Shown here piece after piece: positions 8,048 through 14,853 of a DNA stretch of 64,000 nt. The notes under the pieces are model-generated. The model saw nothing but the letters and a program-made list of their open reading frames with translations. It did not search any database and had not been told where the DNA came from. The stretch comes from Gammaproteobacteria bacterium (GTDB lineage Bacteria; Pseudomonadota; Gammaproteobacteria; Pseudomonadales; Azotimanducaceae). The position numbers were made by a program, and so were the translations under genes. The stretch spans positions 124,001 through 188,000 of the forward strand of contig JAPPGA010000034.1 in the NCBI GenBank assembly GCA_028821515.1. The letters run 5' to 3'. Numbering within the stretch: position 1 is the first letter of the stretch; every line of letters starts with the position of its first letter.

Positions 8048-8496
8048 AACGGTGGCCGCGCCTTGACCGGGTCCAGCAGGGACCAGTCGCCCTGCTCGAT
8101 CTCGTGGCCGCCGGGAAAGGGCGGGGTGGACTTCAGGTCGATTGACTGCAGCACCCGTCCGTCCTCGTAGTAGGCGGTCGCCGTGCAACGGATCATCTGT
8201 CCCAGAAACCCGGAAGTTTCCCCGTCGCGCAGCAATACGGTCTGTTGTGCATCATTCAGTTCGAGGAAACTCTCGTCGTGGCGTTCCTTCGCGCGCGTCT
8301 GCAAGGCCTCCATCTCCGTTCTGATCGATTCCGCGCGTTCCGATGCCAGCCCCAGGATGCGGGCAAAGATCGTCTCGTCATCCGCCCCGGGCACGCCGTA
8401 CTCCTCGCTCGCGGGGATCAGGATGCCGGCGACCCGGCGCAGCACGTCGCGCTCTTCGATGGAGTACGGACTGTCGCTGGCGATGACGTCAGGCAT
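8008..8496 (-). CDS. Gluconate 2-dehydrogenase subunit 3-like small subunit
   Basis: A 162-residue protein that follows a GMC oxidoreductase by 11 bases in the same direction. This is the standard pairing of the gluconate 2-dehydrogenase-like small subunit with its FAD subunit. The N-terminal SIEERDVLRRVAGILIPASEEYGVPGADDE stretch is typical of this family. The C-terminal YYEDGRVLQSID and GHEIEQGDW regions also fit. Unlike many family members it has no obvious Tat or Sec signal peptide from the chosen ATG at 8496. It overlaps the end of thrB by 40 bases tail to tail. Confidence 0.8.
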   Translation of the reverse strand: MPDVIASDSPYSIEERDVLRRVAGILIPASEEYGVPGADDETIFARILGLASERAESIRTEMEALQTRAKERHDESFLELNDAQQTVLLRDGETSGFLGQMIRCTATAYYEDGRVLQSIDLKSTPPFPGGHEIEQGDWSLLDPVKARPPFYRNVKATRKRNL

Positions 8497-8507
8497 GCGG
8501 GTGTTTC

Positions 8508-10109
8508 CTAGTCGAACAGGTTCGCGAGACGCTGCTTCATCGAGTCCGCAACGTAGAGTGCGAGTGCCTGGATCGTGCGTGTCGGATTGACCCCGGCGCT
8601 GGTGACGAAAATGCTGCCGTCGACGATGAAGAGGTTTCTCACGTCGTGCGAGCGCCCCCATTCGTTGACCACCGACGCTTGCGGATCCGCTCCCATGCGC
8701 GCGGTGCCCATCAGGTGCCAGCCACCAAAGGGTATCGGCGCGGTCGACTCGACGTCGATGGCGCCCGCTGCCTCCAGCACCTCGGTTGCCCGGGCTACCG
8801 AGTAGTCCAGCATCCTGCGGCTGTTCTCGCTCAGCGTGTAGTCGGTCTTCGGCGCGGGAATGCCGTTCGAATCCGTGAGTTCGGGATCGAGCGTGACGGT
8901 GTTGTGTTCTTCGGGGAGGTCCTCGCAGATGCCCACCATTCCCGTGATGCGATTGACGACGCTTCGATAGGACCGGTGGTGGTCCTTGCCCCAGGCGACC
9001 TTGCCGGACAGCATGTGGTTGACGGCCGTATTGACCGGACCCCCGCCCCTGGCGATCTCATAGGTGAAGCCGCGAACGAAACCGCGCGAGGTGTCCGTCT
9101 CGTAGAACTCCTGGCTCCATATGCAGTTGCCAGGCCCCCTGGCGCCGTCCAGGTCTGTCTCGAAGGTGCCGCGTATGGCGGAGTAGGGGTGGAACATGAG
9201 GTTTCTGCCGACGAGTCCGCTGCTGTTTGCCAGGCCGTCGGGAAACAGGTTTGACGTCGAGTTGAGCAGCAGCCTCGGTGTGCCGACGCCGTTGCACGCG
9301 AGGATGACGACTTCTGCCCTGATCTCCTGCTCGACGCCGTCGGCATCGTAGTAGATCGCGCCGCTGGCCATGCCGTCCTTGCGCACGGTGATCTCGCGGA
9401 CGCGGCACCGGGTCCTGAGTTCGACGCCGGATCGAATGGCGTGCGGCCAGTAGGTAATGTCAGTGCTCGCCTTTGCGCCCTGGGCGCAACCCGCGGTGCA
9501 GGCGCCGAGATTGATGCACTTGTCGCGTCCGTCGTAGGGCTCGGTCGCGATCGCACTGTCGGAAGGCCACCAGTGCCAACCCATCGCGTTGAATCCCTCG
9601 GCGAGCTTCGTGCCGGCCCTGCCCAGTGGCAGAGGCGGCATGATCGCGGGTTTCGGCGGATAGGCGGGGTCGCCCGCCAGGCCGGACACGCCCATCATGC
9701 GGTCGTTTTCGTCGTAGTACGGCGCCAGCGTCTCGTAGTCGATGGGCCAGTCGTCGGCCACGCCGTCCAGTGTCCTGACGCGAAAGTCTGACGGATGGAA
9801 ACGCGGGAAGTGGCCGGCATACAGGATCGTGGCGCCACCGACTGCGTTGAAATTGGCGACGGCGATGGGCGAGTTCGTCTCATTGATCGGATAGTCCGTC
9901 ATGCCACCGCGCCGGTTGGGACTGATGCTGAATTCCCCCGCGGCGCGAGACTCCCAATCCATGTGCGCGCTCGGATACTCGGAAGGGTTCATCCAGTCGC
10001 CCTGCTCGAGACAGACGATGTGCATGCGCGTTTCGGCGAGACTCCACGCGATCGCCGCGCCGGACGCACCCGCCCCGATGATCAATACGTCGACCGAGTC
10101 TTCTGCCAT
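8508..10109 (-). CDS. GMC-family FAD-dependent oxidoreductase
   Basis: A 533-residue glucose-methanol-choline oxidoreductase. The N-terminus holds the dinucleotide-binding motif VDVLIIGAGASGAAIA. The middle has NAVGGATILYAGHFPRF, the typical GG-x-(S/T) flavin loop. The C-terminus has GGWHLMGTARMG, giving the active-site His, and DGSIFVTSAGVNPTRTIQALAL, giving the second conserved Asn. This subtype works with a small subunit (the next gene) and oxidises sugars, sugar acids or alcohols. The cysteine-rich CINLGACTAGCAQGAK segment is also typical of the gluconate/keto-gluconate dehydrogenase branch. The ATG at 10109 is preferred over an upstream start at 10151, which adds an unmatched tail. Confidence 0.92.
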   Translation of the reverse strand: MAEDSVDVLIIGAGASGAAIAWSLAETRMHIVCLEQGDWMNPSEYPSAHMDWESRAAGEFSISPNRRGGMTDYPINETNSPIAVANFNAVGGATILYAGHFPRFHPSDFRVRTLDGVADDWPIDYETLAPYYDENDRMMGVSGLAGDPAYPPKPAIMPPLPLGRAGTKLAEGFNAMGWHWWPSDSAIATEPYDGRDKCINLGACTAGCAQGAKASTDITYWPHAIRSGVELRTRCRVREITVRKDGMASGAIYYDADGVEQEIRAEVVILACNGVGTPRLLLNSTSNLFPDGLANSSGLVGRNLMFHPYSAIRGTFETDLDGARGPGNCIWSQEFYETDTSRGFVRGFTYEIARGGGPVNTAVNHMLSGKVAWGKDHHRSYRSVVNRITGMVGICEDLPEEHNTVTLDPELTDSNGIPAPKTDYTLSENSRRMLDYSVARATEVLEAAGAIDVESTAPIPFGGWHLMGTARMGADPQASVVNEWGRSHDVRNLFIVDGSIFVTSAGVNPTRTIQALALYVADSMKQRLANLFD

Positions 10110-10258
10110 TTGCGCAGCTCTAAAGGGGATTCGGGTTCGAAGAATATGCAAGGTGGCGGGACGGCGCCAACGTCTCGCGCATACGGGACTGATTGGTGCG
10201 TGATGTACGATGTTTGATGCGCTATCATTGCCTTCTCGTGACTACATGGATTTGTTCG

Positions 10259-10495
10259 ATGCGAACCACCATGAATATCGATGACGACGTGTTGAGCGCC
10301 GTAAAGGAAATGGCCAGGAGCCAGGCTCGACCCGTGGGCGAGGTGGCATCCACGCTGCTACGCGGTGCTCTCAGCGGCGATGGCGTTGAAGTGCGGGAAA
10401 CACCGGCGAGATATGGTTTTCGACCGTTCGCGAGATCCACCGACATCGTTACCAACGACATCATCAATCGGCTGCGTGAGGAGGCGGGCGATTAG
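10259..10495 (+). CDS. vapB: VapB-type antitoxin
   Basis: A 78-residue antitoxin with a ribbon-helix-helix-like start MRTTMNIDDDVLSAVKEMA, which closely follows the MRTTVxLDDDV pattern of VapB proteins. A C-terminal toxin-binding tail rich in charged residues follows (GFRPFARSTDIVTNDIINRL). Its TAG stop shares the G at 10495 with the GTG start of the PIN toxin, so translation is coupled. The ATG at 10259 is chosen by homology; another in-frame ATG lies at 10271. It probably represses its own promoter together with the toxin. Confidence 0.88.
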   Translation: MRTTMNIDDDVLSAVKEMARSQARPVGEVASTLLRGALSGDGVEVRETPARYGFRPFARSTDIVTNDIINRLREEAGD

Positions 10496-10923
10496 TGCGT
10501 GGGCTGCTGGACGTTAACGTCCTGATCGCGCTGCTGGACCAGAGCCACGTTTCCCATGGTCCGGCCTGGCAATGGATGGAATCCAATATTGAGTCTGGTT
10601 GGGCGACGTGCCCGATCACACAGAATGGCTGTGTTCGCATCATGTCGCAGCCTGCCTACCCCAACCGGCACAACGCGACGGAAGTTGCCGCGCGACTCAG
10701 GCAGGCGATTGATCAGGAATTCCACCAGTTCTGGCCGGACGGGGTGAGCGTTCTTTCTACCGCCACTGTCAACTGGGACCTCTTGATCGGCCCGAAGCAA
10801 CTGACCGACATTTACCTGCTGGCACTGGCCGTCCGGAACGACGGCAGGTTTGTGACCTTTGACGCCAGGGTGTCGACGGAGATGGTACGTGGCGCCGAGG
10901 ATCGGCACCTCACGATGATCTGA
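10495..10923 (+). CDS. vapC: VapC-type PIN-domain toxin
   Basis: A 142-residue PIN-domain ribonuclease toxin. Acidic residues at expected places are D6 (GLLDVNVLIALLD), D105 (QLTDIYLLALA) and D123 (RFVTFDARV). The PITQNGCVRI segment is typical of the VapC branch paired with VapB antitoxins of this kind. The GTG start overlaps the antitoxin stop by one base. This is the second complete PIN-toxin module in 8 kb, and it is not closely similar in sequence to the one at 2975. Confidence 0.9.
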   Translation: MRGLLDVNVLIALLDQSHVSHGPAWQWMESNIESGWATCPITQNGCVRIMSQPAYPNRHNATEVAARLRQAIDQEFHQFWPDGVSVLSTATVNWDLLIGPKQLTDIYLLALAVRNDGRFVTFDARVSTEMVRGAEDRHLTMI

Positions 10924-10941
10924 CTCGCGGGACGGGTTACG

Positions 10942-12030
10942 TTACGCCTCAATCCAGCCCTGCGCGACCGCGGCTTCCTCCCGCACGATTTCCGGTGCCC
11001 CGAGCAGTTGCCGGTCAAAGCCGATCCGCTTGAACCAGTAGTGCAGGCCCAGGAGGTCGGTGAATCCCATGCCGCCGTGCACCTCGGTGGCCGTGCGCGC
11101 CACGAAACGCCCCACCTCCGAGAGGTGTGCCTTGGCGTGGCACGCCATCAGGCGCGACTCTTCGGGCACGGCGCGCACCGCATGCGCGGCATACCAGACC
11201 AGCGAACGGCAGGGTTCGAGCGCGGCCGCCATTTCGGCGCAGAGGTGCTTGACCGCCTGGAAGGAACCGATGACGCGATTGAACTGCCGCCGTTCCTTGG
11301 CGTAGGCGACGGCTTGGTCGAGCATCGTCTGCGCGGCACCCAGGGTGTCGGCCGCGAGCATGATGCGGCCGGCATCGATGGTGGCAAGCAGGGGTTCCCG
11401 GTTGGCCACGGAGCCGGGCAGAACTTCGGCGGGTGCCGAATCGCAAGTAACTTCCGCCACGGATCGCGTCCGATCGATGGTCTTGAGTGCACGACGGTCG
11501 GTATCGGCGGCACGCACGAGATGCATCGCGCCGTCGTTGTCTGCAACGATGAACGCATCGGCATCCACGCCGTCGAGCACGAACATGGCGCGGCCGGTCA
11601 GCCGTCCATCCTCGGCAGCAATGCCGGCACTTTCGCGGCGTCCTATCTGCTCGGTCAGACCCACCCCGAGTACCGCTTCGCCCGAGGCGATCCGCGGAAG
11701 CCAGGCGTCCCGCTGCGCGGTGCTGCCAGCATGCGTCAACGCGACCGGTGCCATGACGCAGGACGCCACGAACGGCACAGGTGCTGCCGCGCCGCCCAGC
11801 GACTCTGCTACCAGCGCGGCTTCCAGCGTGCTCAAGCCCACGCCGCCGTAGTTTTCGGGCGTGACGATCCCCTGCACGCCGAGTTGTGCCAGACCCTCCC
11901 ATACATCCGCCGGTCTGGTGTCGCCGGCATCGGCGGCTTCGCGAACCCGGGGCAGGGCGCAGGCGGACCCGAGGTACCCGGAGACGCTCTCCTGGAGCAT
12001 CCGCTGTTCCTCGGTCAATCCGAACTCCAT
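10942..12030 (-). CDS. Acyl-CoA dehydrogenase, short subunit
   Basis: A 362-residue acyl-CoA dehydrogenase family protein starting MEFGLTEEQRMLQESVSGYL, typical of the family N-terminal helix. The FAD-binding middle is recognisable (GVGLTEQIGRRES). The C-terminal helical domain has AYAKERRQFNRVIGSFQAVKH and ATEVHGGMGFTDLLGLHYWFKRI. It lies 5 bases after a 396-residue acyl-CoA dehydrogenase. Unequal adjacent pairs of this kind form alpha2beta2 heterotetramers in steroid side-chain degradation (ChsE/FadE28-FadE29 type), in which each subunit alone is incomplete. By analogy these two probably form one enzyme acting on a bulky acyl-CoA. The usual EGT catalytic motif near the C-terminus is not evident. 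Confidence 0.9.
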   Translation of the reverse strand: MEFGLTEEQRMLQESVSGYLGSACALPRVREAADAGDTRPADVWEGLAQLGVQGIVTPENYGGVGLSTLEAALVAESLGGAAAPVPFVASCVMAPVALTHAGSTAQRDAWLPRIASGEAVLGVGLTEQIGRRESAGIAAEDGRLTGRAMFVLDGVDADAFIVADNDGAMHLVRAADTDRRALKTIDRTRSVAEVTCDSAPAEVLPGSVANREPLLATIDAGRIMLAADTLGAAQTMLDQAVAYAKERRQFNRVIGSFQAVKHLCAEMAAALEPCRSLVWYAAHAVRAVPEESRLMACHAKAHLSEVGRFVARTATEVHGGMGFTDLLGLHYWFKRIGFDRQLLGAPEIVREEAAVAQGWIEA

Positions 12031-12035
12031 GCTTG

Positions 12036-13226
12036 CTACGCCTGGGGTGGGACCTTGGGTTCCTTCGGAAGGCCCAGCGCGCGTTCGCCGATCAGGTTCT
12101 TCTGAATCTGCGCGGTGCCGCCGCCGATGATGAGGCCGAGGTCCAGCATGTAGCGCTGCTGCCAGAGGCCGCTGTCGCGGATATGGGGGCTGCCATGGTA
12201 GAGCACGCCGAGTTCGCCCATGAGATCGACCGCCATCCCGGCCATCTGGTGATTCATTTCGCAACCATTGAGCTTGACGATCCAGCGCGGCAGCCCCGGT
12301 TCCTCGCCCTTGATGGCGTGGCTCAGGATACGCATGCCGTTGAAACGCATCGCCAGCATCTGTCCCTGCAGTTTCAGCAGGCGGTCGCGATAGGCCGGAT
12401 ACTCCATCAACGGCCGCCCGTCGATGGTCTCGTTTCGCATCATGTCGACGATGTGCAGGAAGCGCGTCTCCGCCTGGTTCGGGTCGCCGAGGCCCCCGCG
12501 TTCGTGCTTCAGGGTGGCGTTCGCCACGTACCAGCCTTCGCCGCGGCGGCCGACTATCTGGCTTGCCGGCACGCGCACGTCGGTGAAGAACACCTCGTTG
12601 AAGGTGGCCTCGCCGGTCATCGTCACCAGCGGCCGCACCTCGATGCCCGGGGTGTCCATCGAGAACAACAGGTAGCTGATGCCCTGGTGCTTGGGCGCAT
12701 CGGGTTCGGTCCGGACCAGGCAGAACATCATGTCGGCATGCTGGGCGCCGGAGGTCCAGATCTTCTGGCCGTTGATGACGAACTCGTCGCCGTCCAGTTC
12801 GGCCCGCGTGGACAGCGACGCGAGGTCGGAACCCGAGTTCGGTTCCGAATAGCCCTGGCACCAGCGCATCTCCCCCCGGACCGTCGGCGGGATGTAGGCG
12901 TGCTTCTGTTCCTCGGTGCCGAGTTCGAGCAGAGTGGGAACCAGCCGGTCGTCGCCGATATGGCCGGCCCGCACGCGCGCCTTCGCGAACTCTTCGGCGA
13001 TGATGTGGGCCTTCAGGACGTCAGGTTCGGCACCGTAGCCTCCGTACTCCTTCGGGATCGTGCGCGCGGCGTAGCCGTGTTCGATCAGCAGCTGCTGCCA
13101 GGCGCGGGACTGCGCATCCGACTTGCCGCGGGAGAACTGGGGCGGTGCATCCTTGCCGTGCTCGGCGAGGAACGCACGCACTTCCTCGCGGAATCTCTCG
13201 TATTCCTCGCCGTAGGCGAGATCCAT
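12036..13226 (-). CDS. Acyl-CoA dehydrogenase, long subunit
   Basis: A 396-residue acyl-CoA dehydrogenase starting MDLAYGEEYERFREEVRAFL. It has the CQGYSEPNSGSDLASL flavin/substrate motif, FVINGQKIWTSGAQHADMMF, and the C-terminal IIGGGTAQIQKNLIGERALGLP. In short- and medium-chain enzymes the last motif reads YEGTxxIQ with Glu as the catalytic base. Here the Glu position is Gly, as in the branch that acts on large substrates or in heteromeric enzymes. It is the first gene of the pair and probably supplies the FAD-contact residues for the short partner. Confidence 0.92.
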   Translation of the reverse strand: MDLAYGEEYERFREEVRAFLAEHGKDAPPQFSRGKSDAQSRAWQQLLIEHGYAARTIPKEYGGYGAEPDVLKAHIIAEEFAKARVRAGHIGDDRLVPTLLELGTEEQKHAYIPPTVRGEMRWCQGYSEPNSGSDLASLSTRAELDGDEFVINGQKIWTSGAQHADMMFCLVRTEPDAPKHQGISYLLFSMDTPGIEVRPLVTMTGEATFNEVFFTDVRVPASQIVGRRGEGWYVANATLKHERGGLGDPNQAETRFLHIVDMMRNETIDGRPLMEYPAYRDRLLKLQGQMLAMRFNGMRILSHAIKGEEPGLPRWIVKLNGCEMNHQMAGMAVDLMGELGVLYHGSPHIRDSGLWQQRYMLDLGLIIGGGTAQIQKNLIGERALGLPKEPKVPPQA

Positions 13227-13331
13227 GCGTTTCGTCTCCGACCCGTTTGCACTGGCGATCTGCGGATAGCCCGCCGATCCGGGGTCGGCATCGTACTACA
13301 TGCCGCCGGCGCGTGGCGCCTCTGTCGGCCC

Positions 13332-13619
13332 CTAGCGCAAAGGGCTGGACGGACCGAAGAACAGCACGAAGAGGATCGCGGCGAGACCGATGGTCATGCC
13401 GATCATCGCCAGGATCGTGGACGGGTGCATGCGTCCGGGTTTGTGCCTTTCCTCGTCATACCGAAGGGGGGGATCCTGTTCGGGCGGAGGGGGTGGGGGA
13501 GCCGGAGGACGAGGGTCGATATCAGACGGCTGGCTGTCCACAAAGCGCCACGCCAGGTACAGGACCCCCAGGCCGACAAAGAGGCCGAGGGTGGTGAGGA
13601 AGATCATTCCCAGGGACAC
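13332..13619 (-). CDS. Small two-helix membrane protein with proline-rich loop
   Basis: A 95-residue protein with a hydrophobic N-terminal segment (residues about 3-25, MIFLTTLGLFVGLGVLYLAW), a loop containing a run of prolines (PRPPAPPPPPPEQDPP), and a second hydrophobic helix (residues about 69-88). Its GTG start at 13619 shares a base with the TAG of the upstream acetyltransferase, which supports a real, coupled gene. No family is recognised and the function is unknown. The ATG at 13607 is an alternative start. Confidence 0.6.
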   Translation of the reverse strand: MSLGMIFLTTLGLFVGLGVLYLAWRFVDSQPSDIDPRPPAPPPPPPEQDPPLRYDEERHKPGRMHPSTILAMIGMTIGLAAILFVLFFGPSSPLR

Positions 13620-14833
13620 TAGAAATGGTCCGGGCAGTGCGGCGCGTGCTGCGTCGCGAACAGGTTATCGGCTCGCTGGACGGCATTTGCGTTGCCATTG
13701 AGCAGGCCCCATGCGGACAGTTCGCGCGCCGATCGTCGACCGGTATAGAGCGATGCCAGTGCCTTGACGGAGATCTCTATATCAGTTCCCGTCGGGCATG
13801 GGGCAACGTCGGCGGTGCCGCCCGAGACGGTGAGGCGATAGCTCCCGGTGTTCCAGGGGGCGAGGGAATCCTCCCGAACGGTGATGGAGATCTCGCCGTC
13901 TGTGGTCCATCCACGGCCCGCAAGTGCCGCCGCGACATCCACCAGCCGCAGCCAGAAGCCTTCGTTGTCACGGGCTTCGAGCAGGCGGGGTTCGAGGAAG
14001 TACTCAATTGCCGGATCGTCGGACGGAGCACTGTTCCAGCGCACGCGCCCGACGAGGTCGTGACGCTTGAAGTACATCCAAAGGGAGCGGTAGGCGTCGG
14101 GCGAGAGCCAGGCGAGATCGCGCACACCGATCTCCTGGGTGCGCGTGGGGTGATCGCGCCTGCCCTCCCGCAGCGTGTAGACGGCGTAACCGTCGGGTCC
14201 CGATGCGCCGTGTGACAAGGCGATGTGGACTGGCCCGTCCGCTTCGCGTTCTTCGAAGGCGTTGTGCAGCCACAGCGGCTGCGCGCGATGCAGGTAACCC
14301 ATGCGGTCGGCAACAAAGTGCACGTAGACGTCCTTGATCAGCTCGTAGCCGGAGGCCACGTCCAGGCGTTCGACGCGGCGGCTGCCGTCGTCGCCGTCGT
14401 GAAAGTCGATGTCCACGGTGTCGACCGCATAGCTGCGCAGGGCAGAGGCCATCGCAAAGCCGTAACGCTGGTAGATGGCCGCCTGGGAGGCCCAGAGCGC
14501 GGCAACGGGACGGCCGCCGTCCCGCATGTCCGCGAACGCCCGGGTCATGATGCGGCGAACCAGGCCCTGCCGGCGGTACTCGGGCAAGGTTCCCACGGCG
14601 GAGATTCCTCCGATGGGCAAGGCCACGCCGTTTGCCCGCATCGTGAAAGGAACGGTGGAGAAGCTGGACACGAGTCGGCTCCCGTCGAACGCGCACAGCG
14701 TCCATTCGGGCCGCGTGGCGGAAGCGACGAGATTGTCGGGCCCGTCGCCGTAGGCACCGCCGTAGACATAGCCGGCGAGCATGCCGAACTGTCCCATCTC
14801 CTCTGCGGTTGCGGGTCGGAACTGTATGTCCAT
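13619..14833 (-). CDS. Eis-like GNAT N-acetyltransferase with SCP2-like C-terminal domain
   Basis: A 404-residue protein, matching the length of the Eis family (about 400). The N-terminal GNAT domain has the acetyl-CoA loop VGTLPEYRRQGLVRRIM. The ASQAAIYQRYGFAMAS segment is characteristic of Eis, where a Tyr acts as general acid. The C-terminal third resembles the sterol-carrier-like domain (ISVKALASLYTGRRSARELSAWG). The protein ends in Phe, as Mycobacterium tuberculosis Eis does, where the terminal carboxylate takes part in catalysis. Eis enzymes acetylate aminoglycosides and Lys residues; the physiological target here is unknown. The start ATG 14833 is fixed by homology, 20 bases after the RND permease stop. 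Confidence 0.87.
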   Translation of the reverse strand: MDIQFRPATAEEMGQFGMLAGYVYGGAYGDGPDNLVASATRPEWTLCAFDGSRLVSSFSTVPFTMRANGVALPIGGISAVGTLPEYRRQGLVRRIMTRAFADMRDGGRPVAALWASQAAIYQRYGFAMASALRSYAVDTVDIDFHDGDDGSRRVERLDVASGYELIKDVYVHFVADRMGYLHRAQPLWLHNAFEEREADGPVHIALSHGASGPDGYAVYTLREGRRDHPTRTQEIGVRDLAWLSPDAYRSLWMYFKRHDLVGRVRWNSAPSDDPAIEYFLEPRLLEARDNEGFWLRLVDVAAALAGRGWTTDGEISITVREDSLAPWNTGSYRLTVSGGTADVAPCPTGTDIEISVKALASLYTGRRSARELSAWGLLNGNANAVQRADNLFATQHAPHCPDHF

Positions 14834-14853
14834 TTGCGAAGTGTCCTGTTGCG

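Noticed and set aside
12864-13331. Possible extra gene 5' of the long acyl-CoA dehydrogenase
   Set aside because: The 105-base stretch 13227-13331 has no ribosome-binding start or conserved frame, and the frames found there are fragments opposite coding sequence.
11886-13622. 578-residue plus-strand frame opposite the acyl-CoA dehydrogenases
   Set aside because: Both opposing dehydrogenases show clear family motifs, while this frame has none; GC-driven antisense artefact.
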